A stretch of 64,000 nt of DNA from Ruminococcus sp. XPD3002 (GCA_900119535.1 FPJT01000014.1:1-64000); one strand, 5' to 3'; counted from the first letter of the stretch, positions 41,596-50,561 are shown. A program made the numbers and translations. The notes: a model not told the origin generated them from the sequence alone.

Positions 41596-41646
41596 CCGAA
41601 CAACGTTCGGGGCAATAACCGCCTGATGGAGGTTATTGAGTACACA
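41596..41646 (-). ncRNA. Structured 5' leader of fhs (two hairpins)
   Basis: Minus-strand RNA begins near UGUGUACUC. Hairpin 1 is CAATAACC/GGTTATTG (plus-strand arms 41613-41620 and 41631-41638). Hairpin 2 is CCGAAC/GTTCGG (41596-41601 and 41605-41610). The same layout and much of the sequence recur at 50443-50493. It does not match the THF, ZTP or other riboswitch patterns I know. Confidence 0.6.
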
Positions 41647-41649
41647 TTA

Positions 41650-41678
41650 ATTATAGCATGCAATACATCAAAATGCAA
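41650..41678 (-). promoter_or_regulatory. SigA promoter of fhs
   Basis: TTGCAT (41673-41678), 17-bp spacer, TATAAT (41650-41655) on the minus strand; the leader hairpin starts almost at the predicted transcription start. Confidence 0.75.
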
Positions 41679-41809
41679 TAGTTTAATACTATTTTCTCAA
41701 TAGCTTTATCGTCTTTTGAGCATGCTTGTGCAGAACTCCCGATAAATGACATAAAAGGATGCTTCATAATACATTCACAGAAATATTATACAATAATTGC
41801 GGATTATAA

Positions 41810-41838
41810 TTGACTTATATAGTCAGATATGATATAAT
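41810..41838 (+). promoter_or_regulatory. SigA promoter of the ComEA-like gene
   Basis: TTGACT (41810-41815), 17-bp spacer, TATAAT (41833-41838). Confidence 0.85.
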
Positions 41839-41870
41839 CATTATATAAAAAGACTCCCACAAAAGGAGAA

Positions 41871-42686
41871 ATGGTGAAAAAAATGAAAGACAGGATCGGG
41901 ATCATTGTCATAGTGCTGTCCTGTATTGTGTTTTTCGGAGTTTTCGCCGCCTCATACTATATACGTAATTATTCTGATATAAAAACAGATATAACATTCA
42001 CCTCCGCCCCTGATCCTACATCCGACCAAACGGCGGCTCAGAGCTCCGGGAAATCGACAAGAGCAACTGTCCGGACGACTTCAGCAGCGGTTCCTACCAC
42101 TGCTGTCACAGATGCGGTCAGTGTCACCTCACAGGAAGTCACTATGCCATACTATATTGATATAAATTCCGCCGACCGCAATGAACTTATGTCCCTTGAA
42201 GGCATTGGCGAAGTGCTTGCGGACGCTATTATCGGATACAGGGAACAGAACGGCGGTTTCAGCAACATCGAGGAGATAATGAATGTCAGCGGTATAGGCG
42301 AAGGAATATTCGCAGCTGTATCAGAACGCATCTACGTCCCTGATTCGCATTACGAAACTGATGTCGATGAAGATACGGAGATCTTAACAGAGTACACTGA
42401 ATCGGAAGAAGTGTATGAAGTCGAAGATACGACTTCCGCACCTCTCCTTACGCTGGAGGACTGCGTCCCCATAGACATCAATACTGCTGATAAGGAACTG
42501 CTTATGCTGCTTCCCGATGTGGATGATAATGTTGCCGAAGAGATAATACAGCTTCGCGAACGGCTTGGAAGATTCAACAATTCATACGAACTTCTCTTCC
42601 TTGAAAGTCTCAGCCGTGCACAGGTTGCGGAGATAACAAAATACGTGACCGTCGGAGACACAGCCGACTCTTCCACTCACGGTTGA
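41871..42686 (+). CDS. ComEA-like protein with two helix-hairpin-helix modules
   Basis: 271 aa. One membrane helix (about 8-28) is followed by a Thr/Ser-rich linker (35-90). A ComEA-type (HhH)2 module spans about 93-155 (DINSADRNELMSLEGIGEVL, then VSGIGEGIF), with an acidic spacer and a second, more divergent module at about 195-262 (DINTADKELLMLLPDVDDNV). ComEA binds incoming DNA at the cell surface. The doubled module is unusual, and the second lacks the GIG loop, so its DNA binding is doubtful. AAGGAG is only 2 nt from the ATG; the GTG at 41874 may be the true start. Confidence 0.85.
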   Translation: MVKKMKDRIGIIVIVLSCIVFFGVFAASYYIRNYSDIKTDITFTSAPDPTSDQTAAQSSGKSTRATVRTTSAAVPTTAVTDAVSVTSQEVTMPYYIDINSADRNELMSLEGIGEVLADAIIGYREQNGGFSNIEEIMNVSGIGEGIFAAVSERIYVPDSHYETDVDEDTEILTEYTESEEVYEVEDTTSAPLLTLEDCVPIDINTADKELLMLLPDVDDNVAEEIIQLRERLGRFNNSYELLFLESLSRAQVAEITKYVTVGDTADSSTHG

Positions 42687-42814
42687 TATCATATACATCA
42701 CGGTACTATTTGCCGCATCTGACAAATACGGCATTCAGTAATAAAATCAGTGTGCCCACTGTCAAAGGATCACATCGATCTCTGCGGACACACCTCATGA
42801 AAGGATCGAAAATA

Positions 42815-43168
42815 ATGGCAAGAAACAAATATGCGCTTTGCTGTGCGCTAAGACACATCTTTTTCAACGATTTTGGTCTTGAAAAGACCTTCATTCTCAG
42901 CGATCTTCTCGCACTTACCGCTTACTATTCCGATGACGATACTCCCCCTGAGATAATCTCGAATCAGAAAAAGCTCCATCTTTGGCTGACAAAAACAGAG
43001 CTCATCAAAAAACTTGAAAAGGAACAGGGAGATGCAGTTATCGACAACCTTATGCGCGAACTGGACCTTATCAATGTTAACGGTATGATGCAGTATGTTA
43101 AGGGCAAGGCTCTTGAAGCAGGTGACCTTGCTATGGAACATATCAAAGGTGATAACACCAAATGGTAA
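42815..43168 (+). CDS. Conserved-looking hypothetical 117-aa protein
   Basis: From ATG 42815 (AAAGGA upstream): MARNKYALCCALRHIFFNDF. An all-helical small protein (FILSDLLALTAYYSD, LIKKLEKEQGDAVIDNLMRE), perhaps a winged-helix-like domain, ending EHIKGDNTKW. No family recognised. A strong terminator follows. The longer in-frame extension upstream has no ribosome binding site. Confidence 0.65.
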   Translation: MARNKYALCCALRHIFFNDFGLEKTFILSDLLALTAYYSDDDTPPEIISNQKKLHLWLTKTELIKKLEKEQGDAVIDNLMRELDLINVNGMMQYVKGKALEAGDLAMEHIKGDNTKW

Positions 43169-43187
43169 AAATCAGTCCATAACAGCA

Positions 43188-43218
43188 CTGACTGCGCTTT
43201 TAACGCAGTCAGTTTTTT
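43188..43218 (+). terminator. Terminator
   Basis: CTGACTGCG (43188-43196) pairs with CGCAGTCAG (43204-43212), then T6. Confidence 0.92.
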
Positions 43219-43283
43219 ATCTGCAAAAATAAAAATGCGGCTCAGAAAACTGAACCGCAAAACCTTATGCGCATTTTATGCGC

Positions 43284-43370
43284 TGGTGCCGCTGACCGGA
43301 CTTGAACCGGTACGATATTGCTACCGAGGGATTTTAAGTCCCTTGTGTCTGCCAATTCCACCACAGCGGC
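43284..43370 (-). tRNA. tRNA-Leu(UAA)
   Basis: 87 nt including encoded CCA. Acceptor GCCGCTG pairs with CAGCGGC. D-arm region GGTGGAATTGGCAGACAC, anticodon stem GGGA/TCCC with loop CTTAAAA (anticodon UAA), a long class II variable arm (TCGGTAGCAATATCGTA) and T-arm CCGGTTCAAGTCCGG all fit. The class II arm and anticodon together identify leucine. Confidence 0.97.
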
Positions 43371-43465
43371 AATCGACTTTAATATTATACCACATACGAA
43401 TAAATTTGTCAAGAAAAAAATAAAATATTTTTTATTTTCCCTGTATGCAAGGCATATCGGTCACC

Positions 43466-43494
43466 TTGACATTATTACAACAATTGGGTATAAT
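43466..43494 (+). promoter_or_regulatory. SigA promoter of ldh
   Basis: Consensus TTGACA (43466-43471), 17-bp spacer, TATAAT (43489-43494). Confidence 0.92.
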
Positions 43495-43538
43495 ATTAAC
43501 AAGCAGTCAGTCTGCAATAAAACAGAGGAGTGTTGAAA

Positions 43539-44492
43539 ATGAATACTGATAAAAGAAAAGTCGTACTGATCGGAACAGGTATGGTTGGAATGAGCTTTGC
43601 TTATGCACTTGTCAACCAGGGCGGAATATGCAACGAACTCGTACTGATAGACGTAAACAAAGAAAGAGCTATGGGCGAAGCTATGGACCTTAATCACGGA
43701 CTCGCATTCGCTAAATCAAACATGAGGATATATGCAGGCGACTATCATGACTGCAAGGACGCTGATATTATCGTTATCGCCGCAGGTGTGGCACAGAAAG
43801 AGGGAGAGACTCGTCTTGACCTTCTCCAGCGCAACACAGAAGTATTCCGTTCAATAATCACTCCTGTTGTTAAATCAGGCTTTGACGGTATTTTCCTCGT
43901 TGCAACAAATCCCGTTGATATCATGACTCGTGTAACTTACGAGTTATCACGTTTCGGCGCATCAAGAGTAATAGGTACAGGTACATCACTTGATACTGCA
44001 AGACTCCGTTATCTGCTTGGCGATTACTTTACAGTTGATCCGAAGAATATCCATGCATACGTTATGGGTGAACACGGCGACAGCGAATTCGTACCGCTTT
44101 CACAGGTAATGTTCGCAACAAAGCCCGTTTCAAGCATACTCGAGGATGATTCAAACGAGTACTGTCTCGGCGATATGGAGAAGATAGAGGAACAGGTACG
44201 CACCGCTGCATACAAGATCATTGAAGCTAAAAGAGCTACTTACTACGGCATCGGTATGGCTATCACAAGAATAGTCAAGGCTATTCTCGGCGATGAGAAC
44301 AGCGTTCTCACGGTATCGGCAAAGCTCTGCGGAGAATACAACAGCAAGAACGTATTCATCGGTGTTCCGTGCATAATCGGCAGAAACGGTATCAAGGAGA
44401 TAGTTGAGCTTTCTCTCACTGACAAGGAAATGGAGAAGTTCTACGCTTCACGCGATGTACTTGAAGAAAACTTCAACGGAATAAACCTCTGA
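43539..44492 (+). CDS. ldh: L-lactate dehydrogenase
   Basis: 317 aa from ATG 43539 (GAGGAG 8 nt upstream). The NAD-binding start VVLIGTGMVGMSFAYAL, the substrate Arg region GETRLDLLQRN, ATNPVDIMTRVTYELS, GTGTSLDTARLRYLLG and the catalytic His motif GEHGDSEFVPLSQ are all present. Converts pyruvate to L-lactate to regenerate NAD+ in fermentation. Monocistronic behind a consensus promoter. Confidence 0.97.
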   Translation: MNTDKRKVVLIGTGMVGMSFAYALVNQGGICNELVLIDVNKERAMGEAMDLNHGLAFAKSNMRIYAGDYHDCKDADIIVIAAGVAQKEGETRLDLLQRNTEVFRSIITPVVKSGFDGIFLVATNPVDIMTRVTYELSRFGASRVIGTGTSLDTARLRYLLGDYFTVDPKNIHAYVMGEHGDSEFVPLSQVMFATKPVSSILEDDSNEYCLGDMEKIEEQVRTAAYKIIEAKRATYYGIGMAITRIVKAILGDENSVLTVSAKLCGEYNSKNVFIGVPCIIGRNGIKEIVELSLTDKEMEKFYASRDVLEENFNGINL

Positions 44493-44532
44493 TCTTCTCT
44501 GCAATAAATCCACCAATTCTTCAAATTGTGAG

Positions 44533-44561
44533 TTGATAACAATATGTTGATTTGTTATAAT
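44533..44561 (+). promoter_or_regulatory. SigA promoter of the structured RNA
   Basis: TTGATA (44533-44538), 17-bp spacer, TATAAT (44556-44561), 41 nt after the ldh stop. Confidence 0.75.
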
Positions 44562-44567
44562 TATTTT

Positions 44568-44757
44568 AGAGAATATGAAGTGGTTTTATTGCGATCTGCA
44601 CTCAGAGTATAACTCTGTTCGCAATGTATAACTGCGATTATGCTGTTTTTGGATAGCGGACAGCGCAGACTCTCAATGTATTCCATGCTATCCGAACTAT
44701 GTAAGAGGGCAAATCAGAAAAAATAGTTGTATTCTCTGGGGATACAGCTATTTTTTT
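44568..44757 (+). ncRNA. Probable standalone structured RNA, about 190 nt
   Basis: No coding frame. The predicted 5' end AGAGAATA (44568-44575) is complementary to TATTCTCT (44730-44737), closing the whole RNA. Inside are ATTGCGA/TCGCAAT with CAGAG/CTCTG, and GGATAGC/GCTATCC. The end is a canonical terminator, AATAGTTGTAT (44722-44732) with ATACAGCTATT (44742-44752) and T7. The closing helix and terminator share bases, so only one can form fully. The family is not recognised; it is not the single long rod of 6S RNA. Confidence 0.6.
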
Positions 44758-45105
44758 ATCATTTCTTGCTGAATGGTCAATTATTGCTATTTCAAAATAT
44801 AATTAACAAGCTAAAAACAGCTTAAATTAATGAAAAATCGGTGCATTTGCATAAAAAGGCTCATCTTTATTCATTTGTTTTACTAAAAATATCATCGGCA
44901 TATTGAATAAATCCGAATGTTGATGTATAATTATGGTGACTAATAGTATATGTGTCTGTACCGAACGGAAGGGAGGCGCTCACTGAATATCCATTATTTA
45001 TTGAACGTGCAGAGCAGTTTTTCTGTATCTGTATCCGTTTGTACGGACTAATATAAAAATTTATGATAATTGCGTTATTATAACGCGGAGGGAGGACTTT
45101 TTAAA

Positions 45106-47025
45106 ATGAAACACAGACTATCCAGAGTCACAGCCGCTCTCCTTTCGGGAGCTATGCTGTGTGGAGCTGTACCGTATCTCAGTGCATCAGCTGATGATAC
45201 TATCTTCCACAGCTCCTTTGAATCGGGTACTGACGGCTGGAAAGGCAGAGGGGCCGCTACAGCAGAGATCATTTCCGGTTCATTTGTCGCAGGTCAACAG
45301 TCACTTGCTTGTTCTGGCAGAACTTCTTCATGGAATGGTGTTGCAAAGGAACTCAGTACCGACGATTTCGTCCCCGGTACAGCTTACAGCTTCAGCGTTT
45401 ATGTTATGCCGCGCTCATCTTCAACAGAGGAAGTAAAGCTCACCTTAGAGTATTCCGACGGCTCGACCGCACACTACGACAACGTCGCAACTGCTTCAGG
45501 CTCGGCTGAATGGGTACACCTTTCCAACACGAACTACACTATCCCGTCAGATGCTACAAGCCTGATCCTTTATGTTGAAACAACAGAGTCAACCGTCGAT
45601 TTCTACATCGACGAGGCTGCAGCAGCTCCTGCAGGTACGGCACTCAGCTCGGAAACAACTATGCCGCAAGGTATTCGCAGTATCCCGGGCGATGTCAACG
45701 CTGACGACAGAGTTAACGCTTTCGACCTTGTCGGTATGCGAAGCATCCTTACAGGCTCAGCAAACGGATTTGACACTTTAGCAGCAGATATTGATGAGGA
45801 CGGTGAGGTACAGATGAACGATGCAGTTCAGCTCGCTGAATTCCTCAGCGGAAAGATAAAGGCATTTACAGTTGTAGAAAGGCCTCAGCCTCCTACACAG
45901 CCGCCAACAGAGCCTCCTACGACTCCGCCGCCAAGTGCTGAAAATAAGTGGGATACATATCAGGAGACAGCTTCTTCACAGAATATCGATTTCTATAAGA
46001 GCGCTATCAAGCATATGGGCAATACCTACAGACTCGACAAGAAACTCGAAGGAGCTGAAAACGGCGATCCTCTCACTATCGCTTACCTCGGCGGTTCTAT
46101 AACCGAGGGCAAGAACTACACCACACCTTTCTCGAAATATGTACAGCAGACATTCGCTAAGGGAAGCTTCAAGGAAGTTAATGCAGGTCTTTCAGGTACA
46201 TCTTCAGTTGTCGGACTCGTCCGCAGTGAACAGGAGATCGTATCACAGAACCCTGATATCATATTCCTCGAATTCTCTGTAAACGACCATGAGGATATCA
46301 TGTATAAGAAGTGCTTCGAGAGCTGCATCAAGAAGTTCCTCGACCTGCCTAACGAGCCTGCTGTTATTGTACTTATAACCCGTGCTAAGGGCGGATTCTC
46401 AAGTCAGGCACAGATGTATCCTATCGGCAAGAACTTCGATATTCCTGTTATCAGTATGGATGACGCACTTACAAAGGCATTCAACAGCGGATTCCTCAGT
46501 CCTAACGACTACTATACCGACGAATATCATCCGCATCAGAAGGGCGGTCAGCTCATCGCTGATTGTCTGGGCTACTTCTTCCGTCAGGCTATGAAGAGCG
46601 AGAACCGTTCAAGCTCTTATGAGCTTCCTTCAAAGGCAGTATACGGCATGGAATATGCTAACTGCGTAGGCGTAAATCCAAAGGACCTCGACAGCTTCAA
46701 TGCAGGTTCATGGAGTTCAGGTATGGGTTACAACGGAAACAAGGCGCTCAACTACTCATACAGCATCAACGGCGGCGGTAATCCTATGACCTTCAAGACC
46801 GAAGGCAAGGGACTTATCATCGTATTCAAGGCCAATGCTTCGGGTATGGGCAGCATCAATGTTACTGTAAACGGCAAGACCACTAAGGTCAACGGAAACA
46901 AGCAGTATACATGGGGCGGTCCTGACGCAGAGCTCGGCTACTATCAGGATACAACAGGTCCGATGGACGTTTCTATCAGCGGAAGCGGAAGCTTCACTAT
47001 CTGGGACATCGGTCTCATAAAGTAA
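45106..47025 (+). CDS. Secreted CBM-dockerin-SGNH esterase
   Basis: 639 aa. Signal peptide 1-28; a beta-sandwich CBM-like domain about 30-170 (FHSSFESGTDGWKGRG); type I dockerin about 195-250 (GDVNADDRVNAFDLVGMRSI and a second loop DIDEDGEVQMNDAVQLAEFL); a Pro/Thr linker 258-278; an SGNH hydrolase about 320-490 (GGSITEG with Ser331, SVNDHED, DEYHPHQKGG); and a C-terminal beta domain. It likely removes acetyl groups from plant polysaccharide while docked in a cellulosome-like complex. GGAGGGAGG precedes the ATG. Between the upstream RNA and this gene (44758-45105) I see only AT-rich sequence and a small dyad (GCGTTATTATAACGC). Confidence 0.92.
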   Translation: MKHRLSRVTAALLSGAMLCGAVPYLSASADDTIFHSSFESGTDGWKGRGAATAEIISGSFVAGQQSLACSGRTSSWNGVAKELSTDDFVPGTAYSFSVYVMPRSSSTEEVKLTLEYSDGSTAHYDNVATASGSAEWVHLSNTNYTIPSDATSLILYVETTESTVDFYIDEAAAAPAGTALSSETTMPQGIRSIPGDVNADDRVNAFDLVGMRSILTGSANGFDTLAADIDEDGEVQMNDAVQLAEFLSGKIKAFTVVERPQPPTQPPTEPPTTPPPSAENKWDTYQETASSQNIDFYKSAIKHMGNTYRLDKKLEGAENGDPLTIAYLGGSITEGKNYTTPFSKYVQQTFAKGSFKEVNAGLSGTSSVVGLVRSEQEIVSQNPDIIFLEFSVNDHEDIMYKKCFESCIKKFLDLPNEPAVIVLITRAKGGFSSQAQMYPIGKNFDIPVISMDDALTKAFNSGFLSPNDYYTDEYHPHQKGGQLIADCLGYFFRQAMKSENRSSSYELPSKAVYGMEYANCVGVNPKDLDSFNAGSWSSGMGYNGNKALNYSYSINGGGNPMTFKTEGKGLIIVFKANASGMGSINVTVNGKTTKVNGNKQYTWGGPDAELGYYQDTTGPMDVSISGSGSFTIWDIGLIK

Positions 47026-47041
47026 TAAACCACAACACAAA

Positions 47042-47070
47042 GGGGAGGACGATGTCCTCCCCTGTTTTTG
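47042..47070 (+). terminator. Terminator of the dockerin esterase gene
   Basis: GGGGAGGAC, GATG, TCCTCCCC, then TGTTTTTG. Confidence 0.88.
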
Positions 47071-47095
47071 TATCTATGATTACAAAACGCTCATT

Positions 47096-48082
47096 TTATT
47101 CTCTGCCGCTGAATGTCATGCCCCACTGCTGACGGCACTTGTCCATAAGTCCGAGTATCTCAGCTGTATCAGAGTGTGTTACAAGCGGACTTTCCTTAAG
47201 TTCCTCACGGAGACAGCGATGCACCTCGCGTATCTCGTACTCGTAACCGTTCACCTCAACAGGGATATGGCTGGTTTCAAGAAGAACAGCATTCCTGTCG
47301 TACAGTTCGGTAGTCTCAGTGCAGTGGAACCAGTTTCCGAAGGTTATGAAGCCTTCGGTACCCGAGATAATAGCATTGTTTTTCAGCTGGAGCTCGAATC
47401 CCGAGTCCATAGTCGCAAAAACGCCGTCCTTATATCGCATGGTAATGTGGTTGCTCAGGTCAATGCCGTCGCATCCCATATTTGCTTCAGTTATCAGTTC
47501 GTCGGGCATACCGAGAACAGAATGTGCAAGAGTAACGGGATAAACTCCGAGGTCAAGAAGCGCACCTCCGCCGCAGTCGTTGCGGAAGAGTCGGCTCTCG
47601 GGAGAGAACGGGATGTAGTTGCTGAAATCCGCCTTTATGTAGCGGACATCTCCTATACGTCCCTGTTTTATCCACTCCATCGCCTTAAGGTATGTGGGAC
47701 GGCATTTCATCCACATTGCCTCCATGAAGAAGAGTCCCGTTTCCTTCACACATGCAAGCATCTCTTCAAATTCACGGGTATTAAGGGCAACGGTCTTTTC
47801 ACAGAGTACGTTAATGCCGTTCTTAAGGCAAAGAAGCGTATCACTGTAATGCGATGACATGGGAGTTGCGATGTATACAACGTCCGCACCGCTCTGTTCA
47901 GCCAGTTCCCTGTAGCTTCCGTAAGACTGCCTGAATCCGTACTTTTCTGCGAATTTCTCAGCTTTTTCCTTTGTTCGAGAAGCAACTGCCCAAAGCTCGG
48001 CATCGGGATCTGCAGCAAGAGCATCAGTAAAGGTATGAGCGATGTTGCCTGTACCTATAACAGCCCATTTGATTTTTTCCAT
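47096..48082 (-). CDS. Gfo/Idh/MocA family oxidoreductase
   Basis: 328 aa. An N-terminal Rossmann fold (KWAVIGTGNIAHTFTDALAA, then AVASRTKEKAEKFAEKYG) and the CEKTVALN lysine motif (LCEKTVALNTREFEEM) are followed by a C-terminal alpha/beta domain (FRNDCGGGALLDLGVYPVTL). NAD(P)-dependent oxidation or reduction of a sugar or related ring is expected. Substrate not deducible. Monocistronic, convergent with the esterase gene. Confidence 0.93.
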   Translation of the reverse strand: MEKIKWAVIGTGNIAHTFTDALAADPDAELWAVASRTKEKAEKFAEKYGFRQSYGSYRELAEQSGADVVYIATPMSSHYSDTLLCLKNGINVLCEKTVALNTREFEEMLACVKETGLFFMEAMWMKCRPTYLKAMEWIKQGRIGDVRYIKADFSNYIPFSPESRLFRNDCGGGALLDLGVYPVTLAHSVLGMPDELITEANMGCDGIDLSNHITMRYKDGVFATMDSGFELQLKNNAIISGTEGFITFGNWFHCTETTELYDRNAVLLETSHIPVEVNGYEYEIREVHRCLREELKESPLVTHSDTAEILGLMDKCRQQWGMTFSGRE

Positions 48083-48130
48083 TTCTGCACCTCATTTCAT
48101 TATTATCGTACGGTGCTCCCGTCCGTATCA

Positions 48131-49675
48131 TCAGTTCGGGTATTCCGACTTAAGGTAATCCGAAAGCATCTGCGGTATGTACTGGTAGTGATGTGAGTCA
48201 TACAGCTCGTATTTGTAATCAGCGCCGTGTTCTTCAAGACGGTCCTTCAGTTTTTCGAGTCCCTGAAGTGTGCTGTCCTGACCATTGTATCTGTCGGCAT
48301 AATCAGGATCCTCCTGACTGCCTCCGCAGAGAAATACCTTTTTATTAAGCTTTTCATTTCTCATGAAATAGCCATAATCCTTCAGATCTCTGTTAATGGT
48401 AACATTTTCATAGTTATCATCTTTATTGATACCCCAGAAAGCCGGACTTCCGATTATGTACCTGCCGAATGGCTGATTTTCATACTCATCCGATTTAAAC
48501 AGCGCATAGTGAGTAAACACACCGCCGTCCGAATGGCCGTAAAGGGTAGAATTTGCGTAGTCGATATTATAATTCTCGCCAAGATAAGGCATTAGATTAT
48601 CCGTAACAAATTCCAGCATCTGCTGCTTTCTAAGGACAAGGTCATCATAACGCATAACGCCGCCTTCATATGGGAAATTATAGCTGTACCACAGGCTTAC
48701 CAGTATAACAGGAGCTGCCTCGCCGTTCTCCATAAGCTTTCTCAGCTCGGGAACATTTCCGAAACGCCATATGCCGTCCGTAAGGAAGAATACGGGATAG
48801 GACCTGCTTGCATCATATTCGGGAGGGAGTGTCACATGTACCACGAAATCCCTGCAAAGTTCCTCATCGTAAATATCTATCTCGTCAACATAGTCCTTGA
48901 TAGCTTCAACTGCTTCGCGGTCATACTCCCATTCCTTACGGTAGAAGCCATTTTCGGAAACACTTGAATACAGTAAATCGTTATTAAAAATATCACGTGC
49001 CGCCTCTTCATCTAACTTTTCATACTCGCCTGTTTTCAGCGCATCTGCTGCAAGCTGGAAATGAAGGATATCCTGTTCGGTCTGAGCATCTGAATAGCCT
49101 TTATCTTTATCGACCTTGCGGATATACTCTATATACTCATCAATATTTTCAAATTCGTTATCTTCAACAACAGGCTCTCCTTCCTCAGCTGTAATTACCT
49201 CTGTATACTTGAAATAACCGCCATCGTAATCCGGAGCGGAATAAGGAATATAATGCTGTACATCTTTGCCGTCAACAATAAACAAGAAAGGATAATCATA
49301 TCCGTCCTTTCCGCTTTTCTCTATTTCTTCCATAAACTCACTTGACTGTTTAAACTCCTCTTCCGACAACTCATCTTTATGTTCTTCGAGCGACTTTTTC
49401 ATCTCTTCCAGACTGATCGTATGGAAAGCTATCTGAACCTTATGCTCTGAAGGCTCCGATCCTGTTGTTTCTTCAGGTTCGTCCAGAAGAGTCAGCTCAT
49501 GTTTAGACACCTTTGAACGCTCGGTCTCAGTCATTTTATTTGTGAGAATTATGGGCTCGGCTGTTTCAGTTACTGTAACTTCACTCGAAACGTTTTCTAA
49601 CTTAAATACATTTTTACATCCACATGAAGTGATTAATAAAGATGATACCAGAATAAGTGAAACGAATTTTTTCAT
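48131..49675 (-). CDS. Lipoprotein with esterase-D-like alpha/beta hydrolase domain
   Basis: 514 aa. Lipoprotein signal MKKFVSLILVSSLLITSCGC (lipobox LITSC). About 250 acidic, unassigned residues follow. The hydrolase domain, residues about 285-510, shows SYPVFFLTDGIWRFGNVP, the nucleophile elbow LYGHSDGGVFTHYALF and a late SHHYQYIP with the candidate His. It resembles enterochelin/esterase D (YbbA/IroE-like) enzymes, some of which are feruloyl or acetyl xylan esterases. Cell-surface location is clear; substrate is inference. Confidence 0.87.
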   Translation of the reverse strand: MKKFVSLILVSSLLITSCGCKNVFKLENVSSEVTVTETAEPIILTNKMTETERSKVSKHELTLLDEPEETTGSEPSEHKVQIAFHTISLEEMKKSLEEHKDELSEEEFKQSSEFMEEIEKSGKDGYDYPFLFIVDGKDVQHYIPYSAPDYDGGYFKYTEVITAEEGEPVVEDNEFENIDEYIEYIRKVDKDKGYSDAQTEQDILHFQLAADALKTGEYEKLDEEAARDIFNNDLLYSSVSENGFYRKEWEYDREAVEAIKDYVDEIDIYDEELCRDFVVHVTLPPEYDASRSYPVFFLTDGIWRFGNVPELRKLMENGEAAPVILVSLWYSYNFPYEGGVMRYDDLVLRKQQMLEFVTDNLMPYLGENYNIDYANSTLYGHSDGGVFTHYALFKSDEYENQPFGRYIIGSPAFWGINKDDNYENVTINRDLKDYGYFMRNEKLNKKVFLCGGSQEDPDYADRYNGQDSTLQGLEKLKDRLEEHGADYKYELYDSHHYQYIPQMLSDYLKSEYPN

Positions 49676-49724
49676 ATTTTACCCCTTTTTGTGCGTGAAT
49701 ATGTGTGAATAATCGGAATGTGAT

Positions 49725-50390
49725 TTAAGCCTTAGCTACAACTACACCGCCTGTTTTCCATATACTGCGTGAAGGTACTACTCCCCTTACACAGCTTGTG
49801 GGATAGATATTCGACTCTCTGCCGATAACAGTACCGGGATTCAGTACGCTGTTGCAGCCGACCTCAACGAAATCACCGAGCATTGCACCGATCTTCTTTA
49901 TGCCTGTCTCTATCTTCTCATCTCCCGACTTGATAACTACGTTGGTCTTGTCGGACTTAACATTCGATGTTATCGAACCTGCACCCATATGGGACTTGTA
50001 TCCCAGTATACTGTCGCCTACGTAGTTGTAATGCGGAGTCTGTACATTATCGAAAAGGATAACGTTTTTCAGCTCAACGGAGTTGCCTACAACGCATCCC
50101 TTTCCGACAAGAGCGCTTCCCCTTATGAATGCACAGTGGCGGACTTCCGTTTCAGCTCCGATAATACAAGGCGCTCCGAGGTATGCACTTGGGAATACCT
50201 TTGCAGTCTTGTGTACCCATACATTCTCCGATGGATTATCATACTCATCGGGACTGAGTGTCTTGCCGAGTGCGATTATCATGTCGCTTATGCCCTTAAG
50301 AGCCTCCCACGGATATGTGAAACCTTTAAGATAATCGGCAGCCATTGTATGTTCAAGATCATAAAGTTCGTTTATGGTTACATTATTCAT
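49725..50390 (-). CDS. Left-handed beta-helix acyltransferase (GlmU C-domain-like)
   Basis: 221 aa. A short helical N-terminus is followed by hexapeptide repeats (VHKTAKVFPSAYLGAPCIIG, VVGNSVELKNVILFDNVQTP, YVGDSILGYKSHMGAGSITS). The protein matches the acetyltransferase half of GlmU and is often labelled UDP-GlcNAc pyrophosphorylase in clostridia, though no nucleotidyltransferase domain is present. The likely role is acyl transfer to a sugar nucleotide. It shares its leader RNA architecture with fhs. Confidence 0.85.
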   Translation of the reverse strand: MNNVTINELYDLEHTMAADYLKGFTYPWEALKGISDMIIALGKTLSPDEYDNPSENVWVHKTAKVFPSAYLGAPCIIGAETEVRHCAFIRGSALVGKGCVVGNSVELKNVILFDNVQTPHYNYVGDSILGYKSHMGAGSITSNVKSDKTNVVIKSGDEKIETGIKKIGAMLGDFVEVGCNSVLNPGTVIGRESNIYPTSCVRGVVPSRSIWKTGGVVVAKA

Positions 50391-50442
50391 TTTGTTTTTC
50401 TCCTTTATTTAAAGTACTATTATTATAGGGAATTTACTCATT

Positions 50443-50493
50443 CCGAACAAATTTTGTGGCAATAATCGCCAAAAGGCAGTTATTGAGCACACA
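50443..50493 (-). ncRNA. Structured 5' leader of the beta-helix acyltransferase gene
   Basis: Minus-strand RNA begins near UGUGUGCUC. Hairpin 1 is CAATAA, bulge, GCC, loop, GGC, TTATTG (50460-50485). Next is a shorter hairpin ending GUUCGGAA (50443-50459). Sequence and layout parallel the fhs leader at 41596-41646. Confidence 0.6.
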
Positions 50494-50497
50494 TTAT

Positions 50498-50526
50498 ATT
50501 ATAATATTTCATACTATAATTGTCAA
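50498..50526 (-). promoter_or_regulatory. SigA promoter of the acyltransferase gene
   Basis: TTGACA (50521-50526), 17-bp spacer, TATAAT (50498-50503) on the minus strand. Confidence 0.85.
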
Positions 50527-50561
50527 GAATATACAGATAATAAATAAATTTCCGAAATTAC

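Noticed and set aside
41536-41650. THF or ZTP riboswitch upstream of fhs
   Set aside because: Position would fit, but the conserved loops of neither class are present and the element is too short.
44568-44757. 6S RNA
   Set aside because: Length is right, but the fold is a closed multi-hairpin structure, not a single rod with a central bubble.
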